A model generated the notes under the pieces. It was not told the origin of the DNA, did no database searches, and saw nothing but the letters and a program-made list of their open reading frames with translations. A stretch of 64,000 nucleotides of DNA, from contig JAFLBE010000025.1 in NCBI GenBank assembly GCA_017303995.1, forward strand, positions 1 through 64,000. Direction: 5' to 3'. The position numbers were made by a program, and so were the translations under genes. This DNA comes from Bacteroidota bacterium (lineage in GTDB: Bacteria; Bacteroidota; JABWAT01). Below are positions 8,898 through 15,958 of the stretch, piece after piece (within the stretch, counting starts at the first letter, position 1; each line of letters opens with the position of its first letter).

Positions 8898-8912
8898 CAA
8901 GCTGGACTAATT

Positions 8913-9425
8913 ATGAAACTCATTTTAATTTGTTCACTTTTTCTATTGCAATTTCTTTCCTCAGAAATAGTTGCACAGGAAAAACCCGATTCTCTCTATT
9001 ACAACGGGTATAGAATTGTCAGGGAAGCTGAAAAAATAAAGACTTTTGATGAATTGGTCATAGATTCTCTTCTCATTGAACAAAAGTCTGTTTTTTTATC
9101 AACACTTCTCTCAGCTGAAATTCTCGTTCCCGGGTTATCTCAGCATTACAATGGAGAACATGCAAAAGGGTTCGTGATTTTGGGTCTTGTCTATGGTCAT
9201 GCAGGACTTTATGCCGCTGCAATTAATTCAATTGAAAGTGACCAGGCACGTCTTTCACAAAATCAGGCTACAGTAATGATTTGGAGTGCAATTGCAATTA
9301 GTGGTACATTGATTTATTCAATCTTTGATGGCATATCAACAACAGTACATTACAATGACGATGTTACCGCCAAATGGAAATCCAAATACCCTGAAATCAT
9401 TGAAAAATGGGAATCAAGTCAATAA
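8913..9425 (+). CDS. Small membrane protein, DUF5683-like
   Basis: 170 residues with a Sec signal or N-terminal anchor (KLILICSLFLLQFLSS). A central segment, LVPGLSQHYNGEHAKGFVILGLVYGH, resembles the 'PGxGQ-YNG-Y-KG' motif of small FCB membrane proteins such as DUF5683. Two hydrophobic stretches follow (about residues 85-105 and 120-142), then a charged C-terminus. No enzymatic motif is visible. Its 3' end overlaps rnhB by 19 bases, suggesting co-transcription of trpB-this gene-rnhB-yraN. Function unknown; the family link is tentative. Confidence 0.7.
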   Translation: MKLILICSLFLLQFLSSEIVAQEKPDSLYYNGYRIVREAEKIKTFDELVIDSLLIEQKSVFLSTLLSAEILVPGLSQHYNGEHAKGFVILGLVYGHAGLYAAAINSIESDQARLSQNQATVMIWSAIAISGTLIYSIFDGISTTVHYNDDVTAKWKSKYPEIIEKWESSQ

Positions 9426-10111
9426 AAGCGGACAGCTCGCAACCTAAACCGGGTTTATTCCTTTTTCCGGAATTGTCAACTTTGCATCCCTCAGGTTTTC
9501 CTGATTCCCGATTTGACCTTGAATTGAGTTTGATCCAATCCGGTAAAAAAGCGGTTGCCGGTGTTGATGAGGCCGGGCGCGGTCCGCTTGCGGGTCCGGT
9601 AGTTTCTGCAGCTGTTATTTTAGATCCCGAAAACCTGAACTGGTCACTGAACGACAGTAAAAAACTTTCTGAATCCCAGCGAAATGAACTTTTCATCTGG
9701 ATAAAAGCCAATGCTGCTTCTTTTGGGATCGGGATGGCTTCTGTTGAGGAAATTGACCGCCTTAATATTCTTCAGGCAACCGTTCTCTCGATGAACCGAG
9801 CAATCGAAAACCTGAGTACAAAAGCAGATTTTATTTTAGTTGATGGAAATTATGGAATCCCGGGCAGACCATTTGTAAAAGCCATTGTAAAAGGTGATGC
9901 GCTGAGTTTATCCATTTCAGCAGCATCGATTCTGGCAAAAGTAACCCGTGATCAGATCATGACCGACCTTCACCGTGAATTCCCCGTTTACGGTTTTAAT
10001 AGAAACAAAGGCTACGGAACCCTTGAACACAGAAAGGCAATGAAAACCCATGGACAATGTCCCCACCACAGGAAATCATTCAAACTCAAATCCGACCCGG
10101 AAGATCGGTGA
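9407..10111 (+). CDS. rnhB: Ribonuclease HII
   Basis: Cleaves RNA in RNA-DNA hybrids, including single ribonucleotides misincorporated in DNA. The catalytic core starts at about residue 50 with AVAGVDEAGRGPLAGPVV (first two acidic residues in DEAGRG). It continues with LNDSKKLSESQR, ILQATVLSMNRAI, FILVDGN, VKGDALSLSISAASILAKVTRDQIM and YGFNRNKGYGTLEHRKA. The ~45 residues before the core are longer than in most RNases HII; the ATG at 9407 overlaps the upstream gene, and a later start cannot be excluded. yraN begins inside its 3' end. Confidence 0.95.
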   Translation: MGIKSIKADSSQPKPGLFLFPELSTLHPSGFPDSRFDLELSLIQSGKKAVAGVDEAGRGPLAGPVVSAAVILDPENLNWSLNDSKKLSESQRNELFIWIKANAASFGIGMASVEEIDRLNILQATVLSMNRAIENLSTKADFILVDGNYGIPGRPFVKAIVKGDALSLSISAASILAKVTRDQIMTDLHREFPVYGFNRNKGYGTLEHRKAMKTHGQCPHHRKSFKLKSDPEDR

Positions 10112-10457
10112 ATGGGCAGAAACAGCTGCCTGTGAATTTTTAACCGGGAAAGGTTACCGGATCGTCAAACGAAATTTCACCTTCGCAAAAGCAGAAATTG
10201 ACATTATTGCAGTTAAGGATAAAACGCTGGTTTTTATAGAAGTGAAGATGAGATCCCGGCTTGATTACGGACAACCCTTTGATGCCGTTACCCCCAAAAA
10301 AATAAGAATGGTCATGCTCGGAATCAATGGTTTTTTATTGATTAACAAAGATTTTAAGGATTTTGATCAGCGGTTGGATGTGATCAGTATTGCGAGGATA
10401 AACGGAGAAGTGACGATTGATCACTTTGAAAACATTACGCAGATGATGAGTTTTTGA
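10050..10457 (+). CDS. yraN: YraN/UPF0102 family endonuclease-like protein
   Basis: Small cytoplasmic protein with a PD-(D/E)xK nuclease-type fold, commonly beside rnhB; its cellular role is not settled. Motifs: GEWAETAACEFLTGKGYRIVKRNF, then AEIDIIAVKDKTLVFIEVKMRS, where E-x-D and E-V-K supply the putative catalytic acid residues, and a C-terminal ARINGEVTIDHFEN. 135 residues, slightly longer at the N-terminus than the ~120 usual. The ATG at 10050 lies 62 bases inside rnhB. Confidence 0.92.
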   Translation: MDNVPTTGNHSNSNPTRKIGEWAETAACEFLTGKGYRIVKRNFTFAKAEIDIIAVKDKTLVFIEVKMRSRLDYGQPFDAVTPKKIRMVMLGINGFLLINKDFKDFDQRLDVISIARINGEVTIDHFENITQMMSF

Positions 10458-10462
10458 GAAAT

Positions 10463-10493
10463 AAAAGGGAAGATGAAAACTTCCCTTTTTTTA
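10463..10493. terminator. Bidirectional rho-independent terminator
   Basis: AAAAGGGAAG / CTTCCCTTTT stem with a 7-base loop and T run, placed between the convergent yraN and the 10498-11574 gene. Confidence 0.85.
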
Positions 10494-10497
10494 AATA

Positions 10498-11574
10498 TTA
10501 AAAGTAAAAATTCAATCCAATATGAGTTTGGGAAACCCATTTATCAAACGATACTTTTTCATCATTTGATTGGTAATACATGCCAGGTTCCATCACACTG
10601 GTTTGACTGTTATAAAAGGTAGTTTTATTCCATATTTTTCTTTTATATGTGGTTTCAGACCAGTACCTGATGACTTGATACCCTGCAACAAGAGAGAGAC
10701 CCTGATTAAAGAAATATTCGGCACTTACTTCCACTCCAATCTGCCAGGGTGAATTCAAATCAGAAGTTGCATCATCATAATTGTCAATGACTCCACTATT
10801 TGGATTTTGAATAACAGGAAAGTCTTTACTTTCAGATTTATAGGTGGTTGTTTTCTTTCCGGCAAAGAGTGAAAACCCTGGCTTAGCGTACCCACTCCCC
10901 AAATTTACTTTTCCCTGATACCTGAGTCCTGCACCAAATGTAAATGAGGTTTCTGAATACTTATTTTCATAGCCAGAAATATTTTCATTAAAGGCAGAAT
11001 CGGGTTTACTATTTAAAGAACTCCAGACTCTTCTGGAATTTTTTTCTGTGTTCTCGTCACTTGCATAGTCAAAATACACAAAGCCTGAAACAGGAAAATC
11101 GAATCCAACGAGATATTCAAATGAGAATTTGGCACTGCTGATTTCCTGAATCGAAAATGGGATTCTATCCCCATAATCACTTGTTAAATATAAAATGAAA
11201 GGCCCTGAGCCGATAGTTCTGTATCTGAAACCGAACCCCCAATACGGGTTACTAAATAGATCAGAAAGGCCATTGCTCCCTGAGTTGGTATTAATGTTGC
11301 CCTCTTTAATCAGTTCTGCAAGTTTCTCACGATCAAGCTCAAACTCTTCAGTGTTGTCTTTCGAAACCACATACAGATTCCCATTTGTGGTTTTAAAAAC
11401 AGCCCGTGGCCCATCGAGTTGTTCAATGACTCTTCCTTTTGCAACAGAACCATCTTTCAGTTTAATGTCAATAAATAACGAATCCTGGGTAAGTCCATTG
11501 GTTTGGGCAGATAAAATAAAAGCCTGGGTTAAAAAGAGTAAGGAAGTCAGAAATCCTTTTTTGAACATATTCAT
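10498..11574 (-). CDS. Putative outer-membrane beta-barrel protein
   Basis: 358 residues with a Sec signal peptide (FLTSLLFLTQAFILSAQ, cleavage expected after about residue 24). Residues ~30-75 (DIKLKDGSVAKGRVIEQLDG ... YVVSKDNTEEFEL) look like a small SH3-like or Sm-like beta domain common in FCB secreted proteins. The rest is rich in alternating aromatic beta strands (FGFRYRTIG, FSFEYLVGFDFP, FTFGAGLRYQG, IGVEVSAEYFF) and ends HIGLNFYF, with the terminal Phe expected of a BamA substrate. No enzymatic motif. Monocistronic, facing the yraN terminator. Confidence 0.75.
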   Translation of the reverse strand: MNMFKKGFLTSLLFLTQAFILSAQTNGLTQDSLFIDIKLKDGSVAKGRVIEQLDGPRAVFKTTNGNLYVVSKDNTEEFELDREKLAELIKEGNINTNSGSNGLSDLFSNPYWGFGFRYRTIGSGPFILYLTSDYGDRIPFSIQEISSAKFSFEYLVGFDFPVSGFVYFDYASDENTEKNSRRVWSSLNSKPDSAFNENISGYENKYSETSFTFGAGLRYQGKVNLGSGYAKPGFSLFAGKKTTTYKSESKDFPVIQNPNSGVIDNYDDATSDLNSPWQIGVEVSAEYFFNQGLSLVAGYQVIRYWSETTYKRKIWNKTTFYNSQTSVMEPGMYYQSNDEKVSFDKWVSQTHIGLNFYF

Positions 11575-11759
11575 TATGCCTCGGGTTAGTTTTATGAAGG
11601 AATTGGAAAATTAGATCATTTCATTTTAATGACTGGGGCAAAGATAAACAAACTATTATCTAAAAATAAATAAATACTTTATTTTTACCCTAAAAAGTCT
11701 GAATTTAATTTGGATGGAATTTGGGATTGGCTGATGGGGATCTAATGGAATATTTAAAA

Positions 11760-11795
11760 TACCGGGCGACCAGCCGGGCGCCCCTACAAATAATC
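11760..11795. repeat. GC-rich interspersed repeat
   Basis: CCGGGCGACCAGCCGGGCG followed by CCCCTACAAATA; internally self-complementary (CCGGGCG / CCGGGCG phase-shifted) and of the type seen in many copies in FCB genomes. It is the only notable item in the 11575-11797 gap. Confidence 0.4.
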
Positions 11796-11797
11796 TG

Positions 11798-12106
11798 TCA
11801 CTGATGTTCTGTTTCTTTTTTTCTGTAAATCGGAATCGCTGAACACCCTTCTCCGAACATGAGATACCCTACAACCGGAACGAGATACGCAGCAATGAGC
11901 ATGTACGACCAGGTTGGAACCGGAATTTCACCGCATCCTTTTACAAGAACGGTTTGATCTTTGTATTGATCCCAGTTATGAGCTTTTAGTGCAGCACGAA
12001 ACTGTTTTTCCCGAAGCAATCCGCCTTCAATGAAATCTTGCATATCAACTGTTATAAAAGGAGATTCTTTGGGTGCAATGGGTTGCTGGATGTTTAAATC
12101 TTGCAT
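11798..12106 (-). CDS. DUF2480-family protein, internally shortened
   Basis: 102 residues. The first half (FITVDMQDFIEGGLLREKQF, RAALKAHNWDQYKDQ) resembles the N-terminal part of DUF2480 proteins. The second (VLVKGCGEIPVPTWSYMLIA then VVGYLMFGEGCSAIPIYRKK) resembles their C-terminal part, including the conserved Cys residues and the VPT motif. From memory the family is usually about 160-170 residues with two VPTxxY motifs; here only one remains, as if recombination between the two had removed the middle. The reading frame is intact. Function of the family is unknown; its neighbours here (A-type Fe-S carrier, cysteine desulfurase) hint at Fe-S metabolism. Start overlaps the upstream gene by 13 bases. 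Confidence 0.7.
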   Translation of the reverse strand: MQDLNIQQPIAPKESPFITVDMQDFIEGGLLREKQFRAALKAHNWDQYKDQTVLVKGCGEIPVPTWSYMLIAAYLVPVVGYLMFGEGCSAIPIYRKKETEHQ

Positions 12107-12438
12107 AGCCTGAATGTAAACTCGTTTATTTTTTCTATTTGAATCTGATCACCCGGTTTTACACCAGCTTCCTTTAAAAACTGTTGAGTTCCCGGGCGGC
12201 TTTGTGATCGTTCTGAAATCAGGAACTTACCATTTTCAATCGATGACATAAAATTCCACCCGAGATCTGTCTCGAAGGTAATTAAAAGTAGAGGAAATCC
12301 CGGTTTAATTGAGTTTCCCTCTTTATCAGAAATACTTTGTGGAGAAAACCAGTCAAGGATATCAAAAACCGGGATTCCTTTTTCCAGGAACCAGAGATGT
12401 TGTTCATCTCTGACCAGAATTGTGTGTTTAATTGACAT
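12094..12438 (-). CDS. Conserved hypothetical protein, 114 aa
   Basis: No family recognised. A compact soluble protein with no signal or membrane segment. It has a WF-containing centre (FDILDWFSPQSISD) and a C-terminal PGTQQFLKEAGVKPGDQIQI, which reads like the 'GL+PGDxV' hairpin of AbrB- or B3-like beta barrels, but this is only a resemblance. Its ATG overlaps the stop of the Fe-S carrier gene (TGATG) and its own stop lies inside the DUF2480 gene. The three are therefore one translationally coupled operon, suggesting a role linked to Fe-S cluster assembly. Confidence 0.6.
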   Translation of the reverse strand: MSIKHTILVRDEQHLWFLEKGIPVFDILDWFSPQSISDKEGNSIKPGFPLLLITFETDLGWNFMSSIENGKFLISERSQSRPGTQQFLKEAGVKPGDQIQIEKINEFTFRLCKI

Positions 12439-12764
12439 CAGACACTAAAAGATTCACCACAACCGCAGGTTCTTGATGCATTGGGGTTGTTAAAGACAAA
12501 TCCTTTGCCGTTGAGTCCGTCAGAAAAATCAAGAACGGTTCCGGCGAGATAAAGCAAAGACTTTCCGTCAACAACCAGACTTACGCCATTTTCAGTGATT
12601 TTTTCATCACCGTCCTTCATTTCATTGTCAAAAGCGAGACTGTAAGAAAGTCCGGAACAACCACCGCCAACTACTGAAACACGCAGATGATAATCTGAAG
12701 GGACCTGTTTTTCTTCCATAATGGAATGAACATGCGTTGCTGCTTTTTCTGAAACACTTATCAT
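12438..12764 (-). CDS. A-type Fe-S cluster carrier (IscA/ErpA/SufA family)
   Basis: 108 residues from the ATG at 12764, which has GAGG 6 bases upstream; a TTG four codons earlier is less likely. The opening MISVSEKAA and the three conserved cysteines, one in VVGGGCSGLSYSL and two in the C-terminal CGCGESF, define the HesB/IscA fold that holds and transfers [2Fe-2S]/[4Fe-4S] clusters. First gene of a three-gene operon and about 280 bases downstream of the cysteine desulfurase, which supplies sulfur; no scaffold gene (iscU/sufU) is visible. IscA, ErpA and SufA cannot be told apart here. Confidence 0.93.
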   Translation of the reverse strand: MISVSEKAATHVHSIMEEKQVPSDYHLRVSVVGGGCSGLSYSLAFDNEMKDGDEKITENGVSLVVDGKSLLYLAGTVLDFSDGLNGKGFVFNNPNASRTCGCGESFSV

Positions 12765-12916
12765 AGGAAACCTCAAAAATCTTTTAAAAATTGAATCTGT
12801 ATATAAAAGTCAAGAATCGTGGAAAAAATTCCAAACAGGTGGAAAAAAAAGTGAGAAAGTGGTAGGTTGTAAGTGACAGGTGATCAGTGGGAACTGGAAA
12901 AAAAACAGGAAGTTAC

Positions 12917-12960
12917 TTGAATTAGATACCCCGCCACAAGTAGCGGGGTATCTAATTCAA
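12917..12960. repeat. Perfect 18-bp inverted repeat, 8-nt loop
   Basis: TTGAATTAGATACCCCGC (12917-12934) and its exact reverse complement (12943-12960) around CACAAGTA. It has no T run on either side, so it is not a classical terminator. It may be a REP-like element or a binding site for a dimeric regulator. Confidence 0.8.
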
Positions 12961-12971
12961 ACGGATAAAAG

Positions 12972-13003
12972 GTTGTCATCCCGGACCTGATCCGGGATCC
13001 ATG
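12972..13003. repeat. CCCGGAxxTGATCCGGG interspersed repeat
   Basis: GTCATCCCGGACCTGATCC followed by GGGATCCATG, a short palindrome of a type seen dispersed in many bacterial genomes. It directly follows the 18-bp inverted repeat, in the gap downstream of the cysteine desulfurase. Confidence 0.6.
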
Positions 13004-13047
13004 CCTTTTATTCTGGATGAGCATCGCAGAACTTCGTTTCAAAATTC

Positions 13048-14196
13048 TTAACTCGTAACCCGCCCAATGGTTTCAATCAGGATAGAGATAGAATGGTCAA
13101 TTTCTTCCTGCGTATTTGTCCTGCCAAGACTGATACGGATTGTATTTTCTGCAAGTGCAGTTGAAATTCCCATCGCTAAAAGAACATGCGAAGGTGCAGG
13201 GTTTGCAGAAGTACAAGCAGATCCGGATGAAACAGCAAGCAATTTCAAAGATTTAATAAGTTGTTTGGGTCGCAATCCCGGAACTGAAAAACTGAGGGTA
13301 TTGGGGAGACGGGGTGCATCAATGCCATTTATCACAATCTGAGGGAATGCGGCAAGTAAGGCTCTTTCAATCTGGTTTCGATAATTGATAACTTTTAACG
13401 AATCTTCGTTCATTCTGCTTTTTGCAAGTTCACAGGCTTTTCCAAATCCAACAATTGCCGGAACGTTAAGTGTTCCCGACCGAAGTCCTGATTCATGACC
13501 GCCTCCATCAATCAAGGGCAGAATGACTGAACGGGGAACCCGTTTGGAAATAAAAAGCACACCCGCACCTTTTGGTCCGTAAAGCTTATGAGAAGAAAGA
13601 AGCAGAAAATCAACACCAAGTTCTTTCACATCAATTGGAATTTTTCCTGCAGCCTGAACGGCATCACAAAGAAAAAAACTACCTGCACCTTTTGCTGATT
13701 TTGCAAATTGACTTACTGGCTGAATCACACCAGTCTCATTATTGGCCAGCATAACAGCAATAAGAAATGTTGATTCGTCAACTAGTGTTTCAAAAACTGG
13801 AGAAGAAATCAGTCCGGTCGATAAAACAGGTATTTTTTCAATTTGCTTTCCGATTAATTTCAGACTTTCAGCAGGATCGAGAATTGCTTTATGCTCGGTA
13901 GATGAAACGGTACAGATTTTCCGGGAAATCCCTGGGTTTTGCCCAAGTCCTTTAATAACCAGATTTGATGATTCTGTGGCACCTGAAGTAAAAATGATTT
14001 CTTCGGGATTGGCATTGATGAGCGCAGCAACCTGCTCACGGGCAAGACGAACTGCTGACTCTGCATCAAGACCAAACCGATGAACGGAGGAGGCATTTCC
14101 AAAACGTTGGGAAAAATAGGGTAACATAGCCTCAACAACATCAGGATCTGCTGGTGTTGTTGAGTTATAATCGAGATAAATTGGCAAAACGGACAC
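13048..14196 (-). CDS. Cysteine desulfurase (NifS/IscS family)
   Basis: PLP enzyme that strips sulfur from cysteine for Fe-S clusters and thio-modified tRNA. Motifs: IYLDYNSTTPADPDVV, FGNASSVHRFG, EEIIFTSGATESSNLVIKG, SSTEHKAIL, ANNETGVIQPV, CDAVQAAGKIPIDV, LSSHKLYGPKGAGVLF (PLP Lys about residue 202), GGGHESGLRSGTLNVP and SSGSACTSANPAPSHVL (catalytic Cys about residue 326). 382 residues from a GTG. It lies in the same direction as, but about 280 bases upstream of, the A-type carrier. The preceding gene ends 14 bases away, so it may be co-transcribed with the small paralogous genes. Confidence 0.93.
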   Translation of the reverse strand: MSVLPIYLDYNSTTPADPDVVEAMLPYFSQRFGNASSVHRFGLDAESAVRLAREQVAALINANPEEIIFTSGATESSNLVIKGLGQNPGISRKICTVSSTEHKAILDPAESLKLIGKQIEKIPVLSTGLISSPVFETLVDESTFLIAVMLANNETGVIQPVSQFAKSAKGAGSFFLCDAVQAAGKIPIDVKELGVDFLLLSSHKLYGPKGAGVLFISKRVPRSVILPLIDGGGHESGLRSGTLNVPAIVGFGKACELAKSRMNEDSLKVINYRNQIERALLAAFPQIVINGIDAPRLPNTLSFSVPGLRPKQLIKSLKLLAVSSGSACTSANPAPSHVLLAMGISTALAENTIRISLGRTNTQEEIDHSISILIETIGRVTS

Positions 14197-14210
14197 GAAT
14201 GCTGCCCTGG

Positions 14211-14525
14211 TCAGGCTTTTTTAGGATATTGAGAAGGAGCCGGATCAGAATTCGGATTTTTCTGATTGAACACATCTAATTCACTGCCAATATCTGAGTT
14301 CAGGTAATCATCGATAGCAAGAAGTATACTATGTTTTAAAATCTCAGGAAGCGGTTTTCCATGACCGTCAAATCCATCAAGGGCAATTTGCAAGGTAATT
14401 TCAGCATGGCGAATTGCTATATCCCGGGTAACGCCTTCATCTAAAAGTTGTTGGGTTAACCGTCGCTGAATGGATTCTTTACGATCGTGAATTGTTGTTG
14501 CAGACTTTGTTTGTGGAGTTTCCAT
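14211..14525 (-). CDS. Small helical protein, paralogue of 14732-15031
   Basis: 104 residues, family not recognised. The central region RRLTQQLLDEGVTRDIAIRH, then TLQIALDGFDGHGKPLPEIL, aligns with RHLTQQMMDIGVERPLAIKH, then TIDIAVETFDSHNKSISQII in the next gene upstream, so the two are duplicates that have diverged. Predicted mostly helical, cytoplasmic, with variable tails; the C-terminus is Pro/Ser-rich and probably disordered. It ends 14 bases before the cysteine desulfurase start. No catalytic residues are evident; it may be a small regulator or adaptor. Confidence 0.6.
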   Translation of the reverse strand: METPQTKSATTIHDRKESIQRRLTQQLLDEGVTRDIAIRHAEITLQIALDGFDGHGKPLPEILKHSILLAIDDYLNSDIGSELDVFNQKNPNSDPAPSQYPKKA

Positions 14526-14731
14526 TTTATGATCCCTATTGAAAAAGGTCGTTTTGCCGGAAGTATTAAAAAAAACCGGCCAACACCAATCAACCAGAAG
14601 ACTTCCAATGGCAAATATACGTTGGTGGTATCAATAGAAGTTCAACAAAAATCACAAAATCAGGGCAATAATTACCCGGGATAGAAATCTATCTGAACAA
14701 ACTCAGGTACAAGCAAACACAGGATAGAAAA
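14526..14731. other. Gene-free gap between paralogues
   Basis: 206 bases between the two paralogous small genes. A 65-codon plus-strand frame here has no coding look. I see no hairpin or promoter strong enough to name. Confidence 0.4.
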
Positions 14732-15031
14732 TCAGGTCGGCACTACAGGGTTAGGTTGCCAGGGAGCCGGTGAAAGATAAACAACTTTTGAATTGTCTCT
14801 TCCCGCACGTTTTTTCTCTGAAAAAGACTGCTGAAAATTATTTTTAATAATCTGGGAAATTGATTTGTTGTGGGAATCAAAGGTCTCAACTGCGATATCA
14901 ATTGTGACTCTCGCATGTTTGATTGCGAGCGGACGTTCAACACCAATATCCATCATTTGCTGCGTGAGGTGGCGCTGAAACATATTTTTGCGCATCTCAT
15001 CCCATTTACTTTTCTTGTCAGAACCTTCCAT
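14732..15031 (-). CDS. Small helical protein, paralogue of 14211-14525
   Basis: 99 residues, family not recognised. It shares the RxLTQQxxDxGVxRxxAIxHAxxT core and the FDxHxKxxxxII segment with its downstream neighbour; the N-terminus is Lys-rich and the C-terminus ends in Pro-rich residues. The conserved HLTQQ, DIGV and FDSH residues are the best candidates for function, possibly a small all-helical binding domain. The gap 15032-15277 upstream holds no gene I can support. Confidence 0.6.
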   Translation of the reverse strand: MEGSDKKSKWDEMRKNMFQRHLTQQMMDIGVERPLAIKHARVTIDIAVETFDSHNKSISQIIKNNFQQSFSEKKRAGRDNSKVVYLSPAPWQPNPVVPT

Positions 15032-15277
15032 AATTCATCTCTTCTCTGGCAAAAATTTCGTTTGCTGATGTGTATTGTTTGTTCAACCGGAGAAAGGAAT
15101 TTCAGCTATCAGACTGAATAATGAACTTCCAATTTATCCTGATTTCAAAGACTAAATTAATGGATTGCGTCGGGATATCAAATGGTGGAAAAAAAAGAAT
15201 GGAAGCGCTTACCCTAATAGAATCAACAACTTAACTGATTTTCTGACAACTATTAATTTTGGCAAATGTGACCGGGA

Positions 15278-15958
15278 TCATCTGAATATTTTAAGGTCTT
15301 TGCCTAAATCCCTTGCGGCCGGAGTGAGGCGGGAAGATTCATTTAGTCTGATTGTCTGGTTTTTGCGTTTTGCCACCCGGACATCGTTTTCAGTAATGAT
15401 CCGGTTAAAGGTCAGCGCGTTGTTCTCTGATGGAATACTTTGGGTTTCAATCAAAACCTCGGGATTTTTCCCGGTGAATGAAATCCAATTTTCGGGAAGA
15501 ATGAGGCTCGATCGGTTATGAGAGGCTTTTATACAGGGAATGAAGTTAAAAATATGAGAAGAAGCGTGAGTTTTCAGAGTTATGGTTCCCTGACAATCTG
15601 AACTTTTTTCGTTTCCAGAAACCCAGACAACCGGTGAAATTCTATAAAGTTCACAATTCCGGGTTACATTTCCGGAAGGTCCGCCAATCAAAATCTGTTC
15701 ACCATCAGATCGGGAATAAAGGGACTGAGTCATTTCAGGCCGATCATTTAAATTCAGAAGCAATTTCGGTGAGCTGTAATCATTTTTCAAAACAGGTAAA
15801 TAATACCGATTGCCATTCACTTCAACTGAAACCTTCTCTGTTGAAAGTTCAACACCTGCCTCAGAACTCCACGTCAGCTGACTGGTTCCAAACACCTCTT
15901 TGATCAGAAGCAAGGGCAGGGCTGCACACTCTTGAAGGTAAACAACATCTGCGGTCAT
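15278..15958 (-). CDS. PduL-like protein with C-terminal ITE-DV motif
   Basis: 226 residues. The middle (QILIGGPSGNVTRNCEL ... IPCIKASHNRSSLILPENW) has the layout of phosphotransacylase PduL (GPKGSV, then ARHIHMS), but the zinc-binding HxH is missing, so catalysis is doubtful. The last ~42 residues (IITENDVRVAKRKNQTI ... SRLTPAARDLGKDLKIF) closely resemble the N-terminus of the overlapping RpiB protein. Such ITExDV segments are, as I recall, attached to proteins of bacterial microcompartment loci. Its stop side faces a gene-free gap; its ATG overlaps the rpiB stop by 4 bases. Could instead be an unrelated beta-barrel protein; the shared motif is the firmest observation. Confidence 0.5.
   Translation of the reverse strand: MTADVVYLQECAALPLLLIKEVFGTSQLTWSSEAGVELSTEKVSVEVNGNRYYLPVLKNDYSSPKLLLNLNDRPEMTQSLYSRSDGEQILIGGPSGNVTRNCELYRISPVVWVSGNEKSSDCQGTITLKTHASSHIFNFIPCIKASHNRSSLILPENWISFTGKNPEVLIETQSIPSENNALTFNRIITENDVRVAKRKNQTIRLNESSRLTPAARDLGKDLKIFR

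Noticed and set aside
14211-15031. Toxin-antitoxin pair
   Set aside because: The two proteins are paralogues of each other, with no toxin fold; separated by 206 bases, unlike tight TA operons.
15278-15958. Functional PduL phosphotransacylase
   Set aside because: The family's zinc-binding HxH motifs are absent, so I label it only PduL-like.
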